Below, in pieces: positions 17,417 through 28,100 of a DNA stretch of 64,000 nucleotides. The stretch lies in the NCBI RefSeq assembly GCF_028023875.1, contig NZ_JAQIPB010000006.1:62001-126000 (forward strand). Reading direction: 5' to 3'. Each line of letters begins with the position of its first letter. The first letter of the stretch is position 1. This stretch comes from Xenophilus arseniciresistens. GTDB lineage: Bacteria; Pseudomonadota; Gammaproteobacteria; Burkholderiales; Burkholderiaceae_C. Position numbers and translations under genes: made by a program. A model generated the notes under the pieces. It made no database searches and was not told the origin of the DNA. It worked only from the letters and a program-made list of their open reading frames with translations.

Positions 17417-18712
17417 TCAGGCAAACAGCCGCTGCGCATGCACGCCCAGCCCCTGGGCCACGCTGGCGTCGCGGTCGCCGTGCAGGGCCTGGGCCGTGGG
17501 GAAGGCGGCGGCAATGCGCTCGGTCAGCGGCTTGAAGCCGGTGGAGCCGCCGGTGAAGTAGACGACGTCGACCGCATCGGCGCCCAGGCCCGCCATCTGC
17601 ACGGTTTCGCGCGCGGCCTGCACGATGCGTCCAAGGTCGGCGTCCAGTGCCTGCACGGCCTGGTGTTCGTCGAGGCCGCAGGCCAGGCCGGCTTCCAGCG
17701 CGCCCAGGTCGATGGCGGTGCTGCCGCCTTCGGCCACGGCGATCTTGGCGGCCTCGGCCTGGCCCAGCAGGGCGTGGCCCAACTGGTGCTCGACCACGCG
17801 CATCAGGCGCTGGTGCTGGGCCGGGTCGCCATAGAAATCGCGCATGCGCCGCAGCTCGGCCAGGCGCTGCGGCGCGTAGACGGTGTTGATCAGGTGCCAG
17901 GTGGCCAGGTCGAGGTAGACGCGGCTGGGTACCTCGCGCGGCGTACTGCCGGCGCGCGCCGGGCCCAGCCCGCGGTAGCCGCACAGGGGCAGGATGGCCG
18001 CAAGCTCCACGTGGCGGTCGAAGTCGGTGCCCGCGATGTGCACGCCGTGGCTGGCCAGGATGTCGTCCTTGCGCGCCAGGCGCTGGCGCCGCTGCGGGCC
18101 CACGCGCACGAGCGAGAAGTCCGAAGTGCCGCCGCCGATGTCGGCCACCAGCACCAGCTCTTCGCGCTGCACGCGCTGTTCGTGGTCCAGCGCCGCGGCG
18201 ATGGGCTCGTACTGGAAGCTCAGCGCCGCAAAGCCCACCTCGCGGGCGGCGTCTTCCAGGGCCTGCTGGGCCTGCGCGTCGCGCACCGGGTCGCCGTCGA
18301 CGAAGTACACGGGCCGGCCCAGCACGGCGCGCGCGATCGGCTGGCCGGCGCGGGCCTCGGCCTGGGCCTTCAAACGCTGCAGGTAGCCGGAGACCACGTC
18401 CAGGTAGCGCACCGAACGGCCTTCGCCCACGTCGGTGCTCTGCTGCGCCAGGCTGGAGCCCAGGATGCTCTTCATCGAGCGCATCAGCCGTCCCTCGTGC
18501 CCCTGCACATAGGCGGCCAGGGCCTGGCGCCCGTACAGGCGCTGCGGGGCCTCGTGCGGCTGCAGCCCTTCGACCTGGTAGAAGACGGCGGTGGGCATGG
18601 TGCGGCGGCCGGGCTCGAGTTCGACCAACTGCATGCCCTGCGGCCCCGGGATGGCAATGGCGGAGTTGGAGGTGCCGAAGTCGATGGCGCAGAAGGCGGG
18701 GGAAGCGGGCAT
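17417..18712 (-). CDS. Hsp70-family ATPase without substrate-binding domain (YegD-like)
   Basis: A 431-residue protein with actin/Hsp70 ATPase signatures in order: AIDFGTSNSAIAIPG (phosphate 1, residues about 8-22), VADIGGGTSDFSLVR (phosphate 2, near 205) and VDVVYFTGGSTGFKPL (adenosine motif, near 380). It ends soon after the ATPase domain, so the peptide-binding domain and lid of DnaK are absent, as in the YegD-like Hsp70 group. The start is the ATG at 18712 (MPASPAFCAIDFG). It may act as an ATP-dependent clamp or chaperone-like factor; the client is unknown. It is cotranscribed with the 84-residue gene. Confidence 0.85.
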   Translation of the reverse strand: MPASPAFCAIDFGTSNSAIAIPGPQGMQLVELEPGRRTMPTAVFYQVEGLQPHEAPQRLYGRQALAAYVQGHEGRLMRSMKSILGSSLAQQSTDVGEGRSVRYLDVVSGYLQRLKAQAEARAGQPIARAVLGRPVYFVDGDPVRDAQAQQALEDAAREVGFAALSFQYEPIAAALDHEQRVQREELVLVADIGGGTSDFSLVRVGPQRRQRLARKDDILASHGVHIAGTDFDRHVELAAILPLCGYRGLGPARAGSTPREVPSRVYLDLATWHLINTVYAPQRLAELRRMRDFYGDPAQHQRLMRVVEHQLGHALLGQAEAAKIAVAEGGSTAIDLGALEAGLACGLDEHQAVQALDADLGRIVQAARETVQMAGLGADAVDVVYFTGGSTGFKPLTERIAAAFPTAQALHGDRDASVAQGLGVHAQRLFA

Positions 18713-18846
18713 GGCGGCTGGCCCGCATGAGGCAGGCGCGCAGGGCAGGGGGCTGGCGGGAAGGGCGCGGATTCTAGGGGCTGATCCCAGGCGGGTGCGG
18801 GCTGCCGCGGGCATCCGCGCGACGCGCCCGGGCACCCCCTCAAACC

Positions 18847-18852
18847 TATAAT
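18847..18852 (+). promoter_or_regulatory. Candidate -10 box of the alaS promoter
   Basis: A perfect TATAAT in an AT-richer patch 125 bp before the alaS ATG. No convincing -35 element is seen at the normal distance in the very GC-rich sequence upstream. The leader between this box and the gene contains a tandem 10-mer (TCCAGGGTCC twice, 18902-18921). Confidence 0.4.
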
Positions 18853-18977
18853 CGAATGTTCAATCGCATCAAGCAGTTAGCAGGCGCAGCGCCTGCGGTG
18901 GTCCAGGGTCCTCCAGGGTCCGAAACCCAACGATGCCTGCTGATCCCGGCCTGATGCCTCACTTTAGCCACCCATCC

Positions 18978-21671
<2,694 letters not shown>

Positions 21672-21690
21672 GAACCTGGGCGGCCAGCTC

Positions 21691-22398
21691 ATGCGCGCTA
21701 CGTTCGTGCGTCACGGGCAGAGCACCGGCAACGCCGGCCTGCCCACGCCCGACCTGGTGGCCATGCCGCTGACGCCGCTGGGCGTGTCGCAGGCGCAGGA
21801 AGTGGCCAGCGGCTGGCGGCGCGAGCCCACGCACATCGTCAGTTCACCCTTCGTGCGCGCGCGGCAGACGGCGCAGCCCACCTGCCTGCGCTTTCCGGGT
21901 GTGCGCCTGGCGCTGTGGCCGATCCACGAGTTCACCTACCTGTGCCCGGCCAACTGGGCCAACACCACGCGGGCGCAGCGGCGGCCCTCGGTCGAGGCCT
22001 ATTGGGCGCGCTGCGACCCGGCCTATCTGGACGGTGAGGGCGCCGAAAGCTTTTCCCAGGTGCTGCGCCGGGCCGAAGCCGCGCTCGCGCGGCTGGCGGC
22101 GCTGCCCGACGACGCCGAAGTCTTTCTCTTCAGCCACGGCCAGTTCATGCAGGCCGTGCGCCAGAGCGTGGGCCTGGCCGGGCAGAGCGATGCAGACAAG
22201 ATGGCGCAGTTCTGGCCCTTCGACCAGCGCTCGCCAGTGCTGAACTGCCAGAAGCTGTCGCTGCAGCATGCCGGGGGCCTGTGGCGCCTGGTCGACGAAG
22301 ACCCGAACGCGGGCCCCGAGCTGCCGCTGGCCATGGATGGCCGCGCCGCGCGCGCCGAACGCGCTGCGCCCGCAGGAGCGCGTGTTGGCAGGCGCTGA
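21691..22398 (+). CDS. Histidine phosphatase superfamily protein (phosphoglycerate mutase-like)
   Basis: A 235-residue branch-1 histidine phosphatase. The N-terminus MRATFVRHGQSTGNAG carries the phospho-accepting His in RHG, and the second catalytic His appears in LFSHGQFMQAVRQS. An Arg in SSPFVRARQTAQP completes the usual pocket. The substrate cannot be inferred; candidates are small phosphoesters. The start is the ATG at 21691, 19 bp after alaS, so it probably shares the alaS transcript. Its last 17 bp overlap the following reductase gene. Confidence 0.82.
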   Translation: MRATFVRHGQSTGNAGLPTPDLVAMPLTPLGVSQAQEVASGWRREPTHIVSSPFVRARQTAQPTCLRFPGVRLALWPIHEFTYLCPANWANTTRAQRRPSVEAYWARCDPAYLDGEGAESFSQVLRRAEAALARLAALPDDAEVFLFSHGQFMQAVRQSVGLAGQSDADKMAQFWPFDQRSPVLNCQKLSLQHAGGLWRLVDEDPNAGPELPLAMDGRAARAERAAPAGARVGRR

Positions 22399-23416
22399 TC
22401 AGATCGACACCCCCGGCGAACTGCTGGTGATGGGCGCCGGCGCCGTCGGCTGCTATGTGGGCGGCTGCCTGGCTGCTGCGGGCGTGCGTGTCACCTTCGT
22501 GGGCCGGCCGCGGGTGCTCGATGCCCTGGCGCAGCACGGCCTCACGCTCACCGACCGCGACGGGGGCCGGCTGCAGGTGCCGGCCGCCCAACTCAAGCTC
22601 GCCACCTCGGTGCCCGCGCAGGCCCGGCCCGCGCTGGTGCTGCTCACCGTCAAGAGCGGCGCCACGGCCAGCGCGGCGGCCGAGCTGGCCCAGGCGCTGC
22701 CCAGCGGCACGCCGGTGCTGTCGCTGCAGAACGGCATCGGCAATGCAGACCGGCTGCAGCAGGCCGCGCCCGCGCTGGCCGCCTTGCCGGGCATGGTGCC
22801 CTACAACGTCGCCGAACTGGGCCCCGGCGCCTACCACCGCGGCACGGCCGGCCGGCTGGCCAGCGTGGCGCATCCGGTGTTCCAGCCCTGGGCGCCGGTG
22901 TTCGAGGCGGCGGGCGTGCCCATCGACTTCTACGGCGAGCTGCAGAGCGTGCAATGGGGCAAGCTGCTGCTGAACCTCAACAACCCGGTCAATGCGCTGT
23001 CGGGCCTGCCGCTGCGCGATCAACTGCTGGACCGCGGTTATCGCCGCTGCTTCGCCGCGCTGATCGACGAGGCGCTGGGCGTGCTGCAGGCCGCGGGCAT
23101 TGCACCGGCGCAGATGACGGCCGTGCCGCCACACCGCCTGCCCATGCTCTTGCGCCTGCCCGACTGGCTGTTCAGGCGCGTGGCGGCGCCCATGCTGCGC
23201 GTGGACGCCAAGGCCCGCTCCAGCATGGCCGATGACCTCGCGCTGGGCCGGCGCACGGAGGTCGATGCGCTCAGCGGCGAAGTCGTGCGGCTGGCCCGCA
23301 CCCACGGCCTGAAGGCGCCGCGCAACGCGAAGATGGTCGCGCTGCTCGATGGCGGCTGGCCCACGCCGCCCGAGCGCCTCGATTCAGCGGCGCTGCAGCG
23401 CGCGCTCAAGCTTTAA
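22382..23416 (+). CDS. Ketopantoate reductase family protein (PanE/ApbA-like)
   Basis: A 344-residue NADP-dependent reductase of the 2-dehydropantoate 2-reductase family. It shows the Rossmann glycine motif VMGAGAVGCYVGGCLAAAG, the catalytic Lys region LLTVKSGAT, NNPVNALSGLPLR, and the C-terminal TEVDALSGEVVRLA. The start is taken as GTG 22382, with AGGAG just upstream, because the ATG at 22430 would leave only one residue before the glycine motif. It could make pantoate for CoA synthesis, but the family contains many paralogues acting on other 2-oxo acids, so panE is not assigned. It overlaps the phosphatase gene, implying coupling. Confidence 0.82.
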   Translation: MLAGADQIDTPGELLVMGAGAVGCYVGGCLAAAGVRVTFVGRPRVLDALAQHGLTLTDRDGGRLQVPAAQLKLATSVPAQARPALVLLTVKSGATASAAAELAQALPSGTPVLSLQNGIGNADRLQQAAPALAALPGMVPYNVAELGPGAYHRGTAGRLASVAHPVFQPWAPVFEAAGVPIDFYGELQSVQWGKLLLNLNNPVNALSGLPLRDQLLDRGYRRCFAALIDEALGVLQAAGIAPAQMTAVPPHRLPMLLRLPDWLFRRVAAPMLRVDAKARSSMADDLALGRRTEVDALSGEVVRLARTHGLKAPRNAKMVALLDGGWPTPPERLDSAALQRALKL

Positions 23417-23427
23417 GAAAGCGGCGT

Positions 23428-24036
23428 TCAGCGCCGCGCCACCAGCGCACTGAGTACGGCTTGCAAGGTGGCCACGGCCGCCTGGCGTTCATCGGCATCG
23501 GCCGCCATCTGCGCACGCACGATGGCGCCGTCGAAAGCCAGCGCGGCCGCATCGGCCAGCAGCGCGCGCAGCGCACCGGGGGGCAGCAGTTGTGCAATCA
23601 CCTGCGTCATCTCGGCCTTGTGCGCGCGCGCAATGGCCACGGCCTCGGGCAGGGCCTGCGCGATCTCCACCGCACTGTTGATGAAGGCGCAGCCCCTGAA
23701 AGCCGGCTGCGTGACCCATTCCTCCAGCACCGGCGCCAGCAGCAGCAATCGGCCATTGCCGGGCTCCGGGGCTGCCGCGCCATGGCGCCCCAGCGCGTCG
23801 ATGAACCAGGCCATCCAGTGGCGATGGCGCAGGTCCAGAAAGGCGCGCACCAGCGCGTCCTTGCTTGCGAAGTGCCGGTAGAAGGTGAGCTTGGCCACGC
23901 CCGACTCGGCAATGATCCGGTCCACCCCGGTGGCGCGGATGCCGTCGCGGTAGAACAGATCGTGCGCGCTGCGCAGGATGCGCTCGCGGGCCGTCTCTTC
24001 GGCCATGGGGGAGGAGGGGGCTGGCATGCCGGACAT
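23428..24036 (-). CDS. TetR-family transcriptional repressor
   Basis: A 202-residue TetR regulator. The N-terminal HTH (ARERILRSAHDLFYRDGIRATGVDRIIAESGVAKLTFYRHFASKD) is followed by a ligand domain with WVTQPAFRGCAFINSAVEI, common in the group that controls small-molecule detoxification genes. The start is the ATG at 24036, directly abutting a perfect palindrome; the ATG at 24006 (MAEETARERIL) is an alternative, and neither has a good ribosome site. It is divergent from the NTF2-like gene with two palindromic operators between them, so autoregulation and repression of that gene are likely. Confidence 0.88.
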   Translation of the reverse strand: MSGMPAPSSPMAEETARERILRSAHDLFYRDGIRATGVDRIIAESGVAKLTFYRHFASKDALVRAFLDLRHRHWMAWFIDALGRHGAAAPEPGNGRLLLLAPVLEEWVTQPAFRGCAFINSAVEIAQALPEAVAIARAHKAEMTQVIAQLLPPGALRALLADAAALAFDGAIVRAQMAADADERQAAVATLQAVLSALVARR

Positions 24037-24056
24037 TGTAGACAGACCTGTCTACA
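24037..24056. promoter_or_regulatory. TetR operator 1
   Basis: A 9-bp perfect inverted repeat, TGTAGACAG-AC-CTGTCTACA, immediately upstream of the tetR ATG. Size and symmetry fit a TetR dimer site. It shares its core (GTAGACAG/CTGTCTAC) with operator 2, 38 bp away. Confidence 0.75.
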
Positions 24057-24074
24057 TGGGCTATCGTGCGCAGA

Positions 24075-24094
24075 AGTAGACAGCTCTGTCTACT
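24075..24094. promoter_or_regulatory. TetR operator 2
   Basis: A second 9-bp perfect inverted repeat, AGTAGACAG-CT-CTGTCTACT, 31 bp before the NTF2-like ATG. It is the same core as operator 1 with changed outermost bases that preserve the symmetry, which supports selection for protein binding. Confidence 0.75.
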
Positions 24095-24125
24095 CATTTC
24101 CATTCCTTGATCCTGGAGTCCAGCC

Positions 24126-24608
24126 ATGCCCGATGCCTCGCCCGAAAGCCGCCCGCCCGTACCGCCCTTCACCCTGGCCAGTGCCACGCAAAAAGTGCGC
24201 GGCGCAGAAGATGCATGGAACTCGCGCGACCCGGACCGGGTCGCGCAGGTCTACACGCCAGACACGCGATGGCGCAACCGGACCGAGTTTCCGGTCGGCC
24301 GAGAGGCGGCGCGCGCCTTTCTGCAGCGCAAATGGACGCGCGAGCTGGACTACCGCCTGATCAAAGGACTGTGGGCCTTCGCCGGGCACCGCATTGCCGT
24401 GCGCTTTGCCTACGAGTGGCATGACGACTCGGGCCAGTGGTTTCGCAGCTACGGCAACGAGAACTGGGAGTTCAACCCCCAGGGCCTGATGCAGCGGCGC
24501 TTTGCCAGCATCAATGACCTGCCCATCGCCGCGGCCGACCGGCTCTTTCACTGGCCGCTGGGTCGCAGGCCCGACGAGCATCCAGGCCTGGAGGAGCTGG
24601 GGCTCTAA
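24126..24608 (+). CDS. NTF2/SnoaL-like protein (DUF1348 family)
   Basis: A 160-residue protein of the nuclear-transport-factor-2-like fold. The blocks [50 protein letters not shown] and [25 protein letters not shown] match the DUF1348 family of small conical-pocket proteins, which bind or transform small hydrophobic molecules. It has no signal peptide. A TGGAG ribosome site lies 7 bases before the ATG. Its control by the divergent TetR protein and its twin operators suggests an inducible response to a small toxic or unusual compound; the activity is unknown. Confidence 0.85.
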   Translation: MPDASPESRPPVPPFTLASATQKVRGAEDAWNSRDPDRVAQVYTPDTRWRNRTEFPVGREAARAFLQRKWTRELDYRLIKGLWAFAGHRIAVRFAYEWHDDSGQWFRSYGNENWEFNPQGLMQRRFASINDLPIAAADRLFHWPLGRRPDEHPGLEELGL

Positions 24609-24649
24609 GAGCGCACCGCTCAGGCACGGGGGTTGCTTGCCAATGGTGC

Positions 24650-25870
24650 ATGCACGCGCACGCCCATGCATCACCCCTCGGCGGCCCGCCCTTGGCCGAT
24701 CTGGCGGCCGATTCGCCCTGGCATCGGCGACTGGGCCTGCTGCTCGAATCCACGGGCGAGGGCATCTTCGGCATCGACCTGGACGGTCACTGCGTGTTCA
24801 TCAACCGCGCGGGCGCGCAGTTGCTGGGCCATGAGGCGGCCGATGTGCTCGGGCGCAACATGCATGAGCTCACGCACCATTCGCATGCCGACGGCGCCGC
24901 CTACGCAGACACCGACTGTCCCATCTTCAACGCGTTCCGCCGTGCCTTGCCCTGCCGCATCGACACCGAGGTGTTCTGGCGCCGCGACGGCACGGCCTTT
25001 CCGGTCGAGTATTCAAGCTACCCCATCGTCGATGGCGACGCGGTGCGCGGCGCGGTCATCACCTTCGTGGACATCACCGAGCGCAAGCGAGCGGCGCTGG
25101 CGCTGCAGCAGTCGCGCGAGGAACTGGAGCGGCGCGTGGCCGAGCGCACGGCCGAGCTGAGTGCGGCGCTGCGCCAGGTGCGGGACCTGTCTGCGTGGAT
25201 GGATTCGGTGCGCGAGGACGAGCGCACCCGCATTGCGCGCGAAGTGCATGACGAGCTGGGCAGCCTGCTGGTGGCACTGAAGATGGACGTGAACTGGATC
25301 GGCAAGCGCCTGGGCGAGCAGGAACACCGTGCGCCCGAAGCCGCCCAGGCCATGCGCGAGCAGATGCGTGGCAAGTGCGGCAACATGAGCCAGCTCATCG
25401 AGCGTGCGGTGGACAACGTGGGCCGCATCATCACCGACCTGCGCCCGAGCATCCTGGACCACCAGGGCCTGTGGGCAGCGCTGGAATGGCAGGCCTGCGA
25501 GTTCGCCCAGGCCGCAGAGCTTGAGCTGCACTGGTCGTTGGCCGTCAACGAGGCGCTGGAACTGCCCGAGCCCGCCGCCATGGCGGTGTTTCGCATCTTC
25601 CAGGAAATGCTCAGCAACGTGGGCCGGCACGCACGCGCGTCGCGGGTGGACATCGCCATCGCTGTGGAAGCCGGGGTGCTGAGCCTGCGCGTGCAGGACG
25701 ATGGCGTGGGCGCCGCCCAGCAGGCCTTCCAGGCGCCGGGCTCCTTTGGCGTGCGTGGCATGCGCGAGCGCGCGCTGCACCTTGGCGGCACCCTGGACGT
25801 GCGCAGCCAGCCAGGGCAGGGCGCCTGCGTGCAACTGCGCCTGCCGCTGCATGGCCTGCAGGAGCAATGA
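24650..25870 (+). CDS. PAS-domain sensor histidine kinase (NarX/DegS class)
   Basis: A 406-residue soluble kinase. A PAS domain (about residues 25-145, LLLESTGEGIFGIDLDGHCVFINRAG...VFWRRDGTAFPVEYSSYPI...GAVITFVDITERK) is followed by a coiled segment (LEQSREELERRVAERTAELSAAL-like) and HisKA_3 dimerisation with the phosphorylated His in ARIAREVHDELGSLL-like context near residue 200. The C-terminal HATPase domain shows FGVRGMRERALHLGGTLDV. No membrane spans are seen, so the signal is probably cytoplasmic (redox, gas or small molecule). It is coupled to the response regulator that starts one base after its stop codon. Confidence 0.9.
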   Translation: MHAHAHASPLGGPPLADLAADSPWHRRLGLLLESTGEGIFGIDLDGHCVFINRAGAQLLGHEAADVLGRNMHELTHHSHADGAAYADTDCPIFNAFRRALPCRIDTEVFWRRDGTAFPVEYSSYPIVDGDAVRGAVITFVDITERKRAALALQQSREELERRVAERTAELSAALRQVRDLSAWMDSVREDERTRIAREVHDELGSLLVALKMDVNWIGKRLGEQEHRAPEAAQAMREQMRGKCGNMSQLIERAVDNVGRIITDLRPSILDHQGLWAALEWQACEFAQAAELELHWSLAVNEALELPEPAAMAVFRIFQEMLSNVGRHARASRVDIAIAVEAGVLSLRVQDDGVGAAQQAFQAPGSFGVRGMRERALHLGGTLDVRSQPGQGACVQLRLPLHGLQEQ

Positions 25871-25871
25871 A

Positions 25872-26531
25872 ATGCCGTCGATATTGCGGGTGCTGATTGG
25901 CGATGACCACCGCATCGTGCGCGAGGGCCTCAAGCAGGTGCTGGGCGATCTGGCCAACGGCGAGCCCGAGATCGTGGTGGTGGCCGAGGCGCAGACCGGC
26001 CCCGAGGTGCTGGCGCGGGTGGCCGAACACCAGGGGCCGCTGGGCCTGGACGTGGTGCTGCTGGACATCGCGCTGCCGGAGCGCGACGGTCTGGAGGTGT
26101 TGCGCGCGCTGCGCGAGAAGTGGCCCAGCCTGCCGGTGCTGATGATCTCGACCTACCCCGAGCGACAGTATGCGGTGCGCTGCATCCGCCTGGGCGCGGC
26201 CGGCTACCTGAACAAGAGCGCTGATGCCGATCAGATGGTGGCGGCTGTGCGCAAGGCGGCGGGTGGCGGCATGTACCTCACGCCTTCCACGGCCGAGGCG
26301 CTGGCCAGCGTGGTGGGCCGCGGCGGGCCGGCCACCGAAAGCCTCTCGCACCGCGAGCACCAGGTGTTCCGGCTGCTCACGATGGGGCACACCGTGAGCG
26401 AAATTGGTGCGGCGCTGAGCCTGGCGCCCAATACCGTCAGCACCTACCGCGCACGCATCCTGGAAAAGACCGGCACCAAGAACGATGTGGAGCTGGCGCT
26501 GTATGCCGAGCGCGAGGGCTTGCGGCGCTGA
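25872..26531 (+). CDS. NarL/LuxR-family response regulator
   Basis: A 219-residue partner of the upstream kinase. The receiver domain has the acidic pocket (LIGDDHRIVREGL), the phosphorylated Asp in DVVLLDIALPERDGLE and a conserved Lys in YLNKSADADQ. The C-terminal LuxR HTH is LSHREHQVFRLLTMGHTVSEIGAALSLAPNTVSTYRARILEKTG-like. The start is the ATG at 25872, one base after the kinase stop. The cyanate-import genes begin 165 bp downstream on the same strand and are the most likely target, by position only. Confidence 0.9.
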   Translation: MPSILRVLIGDDHRIVREGLKQVLGDLANGEPEIVVVAEAQTGPEVLARVAEHQGPLGLDVVLLDIALPERDGLEVLRALREKWPSLPVLMISTYPERQYAVRCIRLGAAGYLNKSADADQMVAAVRKAAGGGMYLTPSTAEALASVVGRGGPATESLSHREHQVFRLLTMGHTVSEIGAALSLAPNTVSTYRARILEKTGTKNDVELALYAEREGLRR

Positions 26532-26555
26532 GACCTTGAAACGGTTCTGAGCCAG

Positions 26556-26588
26556 GGGCTGGCCCCACGGCGCGTGTAGTGCCAGCCC
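26556..26588 (+). terminator. Hairpin after the two-component genes
   Basis: GGGCTGGC at 26556-26563 pairs perfectly with GCCAGCCC at 26581-26588 in the gap between the response regulator and the ABC-importer gene. It has no T-tract, so it is a weak or Rho-assisted terminator at best, or an mRNA stabiliser. Confidence 0.3.
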
Positions 26589-26696
26589 TACAAGGCTTCG
26601 ACGAAGCGCGCACGAATCGCGCGGGCCAGGTGCATGGCGCCCATTCAGGCCCGCGCATTGCAAGAGCAGGACATTCGAATCCATCGAGGAGTGCTC

Positions 26697-28091
26697 ATGT
26701 CCCGCCTGCCTTCCAACGCTTCGACCTCCGCCAGTGCCGCTGACCCCTACGACGCCGACCGGCCGCTGATGCTGCGCTGCGCCTGCGGGCAGGACCATGC
26801 GCCGCAGGCGCATGCCACGGCCGCCGCGGCTTCGCTGGAAGAGGCGTCGCGCGACTTCGTGGAGGCCACGCTGGTCAAGGCGCTGTTCCCGCAGGAGGCC
26901 GTGCGGCGCCGCTTTCTCAAGGCAGTGGGCGCCGGCACGGCACGCGCGGCCATCGCGTCGCTGCTGCCCGTGGCTTCGCTGCAGGCCATGGCGCAGGAGC
27001 GCGGCTCACTGGAGAAAAAGGACCTGAAGATCGGCTTCATCGCCATCACCTGTGCCACGCCGCTGATCATGGCCGACCCGTTGGGCTTCTACAAGAAGGA
27101 AGGCCTGAACGTGCAGCTGAACAAGACGGCGGGCTGGGCGCTGATCCGCGACAAGATGCTCAACAAGGAGCATGACGCGAGCCACTTCCTCTCGCCCATG
27201 CCGCTGGCCATCAGCATGGGGCTGGGCTCCACGCAGGTGCCCATGAACGTGGCCACCATCCAGAACACCAACGGTCAGGCCATCACGCTGCACGTCAGGC
27301 ACAAGGACAAGCGCGACCCGAAGCAATGGAAGGGCATGAAGTTCGCGGTGCCCTTCGAGTACAGCATGCACAACTTCCTGCTGCGCTACTACCTGGCCGA
27401 GCATGGCGTGAACCCCGACACCGACGTGCAGATCCGCGTGACGCCACCGCCCGAGATGGTGGCCAACCTGCGCGCCGGCAACATCGACGGCTTCCTGGGC
27501 CCGGACCCCTTCAACCAGCGCGCGGTGTATGACGAGGTGGGCTTCATCCACATCCTGTCCAAGGAGATCTGGGATGGCCACCCCTGCTGCGCCTTCGGCA
27601 TCAGCGAAGCCTTCATCCAGCAGAACCCGAACACCTTCGCGGCGCTGTACCGCGCGGTGATCACGGCCTCGTACATGGCCAGCATGCCCAAGGACCGCGA
27701 GCTGATCGCCAAGGTCATTTCGCCCACGCAGTACCTGAATCAGCCCGAAACGGTGGTGGCGCAGGTGCTCACGGGCAAGTTCGCCGACGGCCTGGGCGCG
27801 GTGAAGAACGTGCCCGACCGCGCCAACTTCGACCCCGTGCCCTGGCAGAGCATGGCCGTGTGGATGCTCACGCAGATGAAGCGCTGGGGCTATGTGAAGG
27901 GCGATGTGAACTACAGGCAGATCGCCGAGAAGGTGTTCATGCTGACCGACGCCAAGAAGCAGATGGCCGCGGCCGGCTGGCGCCCGCCCGAGGGGGCGTA
28001 CCGCAAGTTCAAGGTGATGGGCAAGGAGTTCGACCCGGCCAGGCCCGAGGCGTACGCGAACAGCTTCGCGATCAGCAAGGCCGCGGGCTGA
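26697..28091 (+). CDS. NrtA/CmpA-family substrate-binding protein, probable cyanate receptor
   Basis: A 464-residue periplasmic binding protein of the nitrate/bicarbonate/cyanate group. The body contains KIGFIAITCATPLIMADPLGFYKKEGLNV, AGNIDGFLGPDPFNQRA and IWDGHPCCAFGISEAFI, which are typical NrtA/CmpA blocks. It has an unusual leader: about 60 residues with DRPLMLRCACGQDH (possible metal-binding CxCG) precede a twin-arginine-type signal RRRFLKAVGAGTARAAIASLLP near residues 64-85. The start is the ATG at 26697 (MSRLPSNAS). Permease, ATPase and cyanase follow, so cyanate is the most likely ligand; nitrate or bicarbonate are alternatives. Confidence 0.85.
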   Translation: MSRLPSNASTSASAADPYDADRPLMLRCACGQDHAPQAHATAAAASLEEASRDFVEATLVKALFPQEAVRRRFLKAVGAGTARAAIASLLPVASLQAMAQERGSLEKKDLKIGFIAITCATPLIMADPLGFYKKEGLNVQLNKTAGWALIRDKMLNKEHDASHFLSPMPLAISMGLGSTQVPMNVATIQNTNGQAITLHVRHKDKRDPKQWKGMKFAVPFEYSMHNFLLRYYLAEHGVNPDTDVQIRVTPPPEMVANLRAGNIDGFLGPDPFNQRAVYDEVGFIHILSKEIWDGHPCCAFGISEAFIQQNPNTFAALYRAVITASYMASMPKDRELIAKVISPTQYLNQPETVVAQVLTGKFADGLGAVKNVPDRANFDPVPWQSMAVWMLTQMKRWGYVKGDVNYRQIAEKVFMLTDAKKQMAAAGWRPPEGAYRKFKVMGKEFDPARPEAYANSFAISKAAG

Positions 28092-28100
28092 GGAGCGGCC

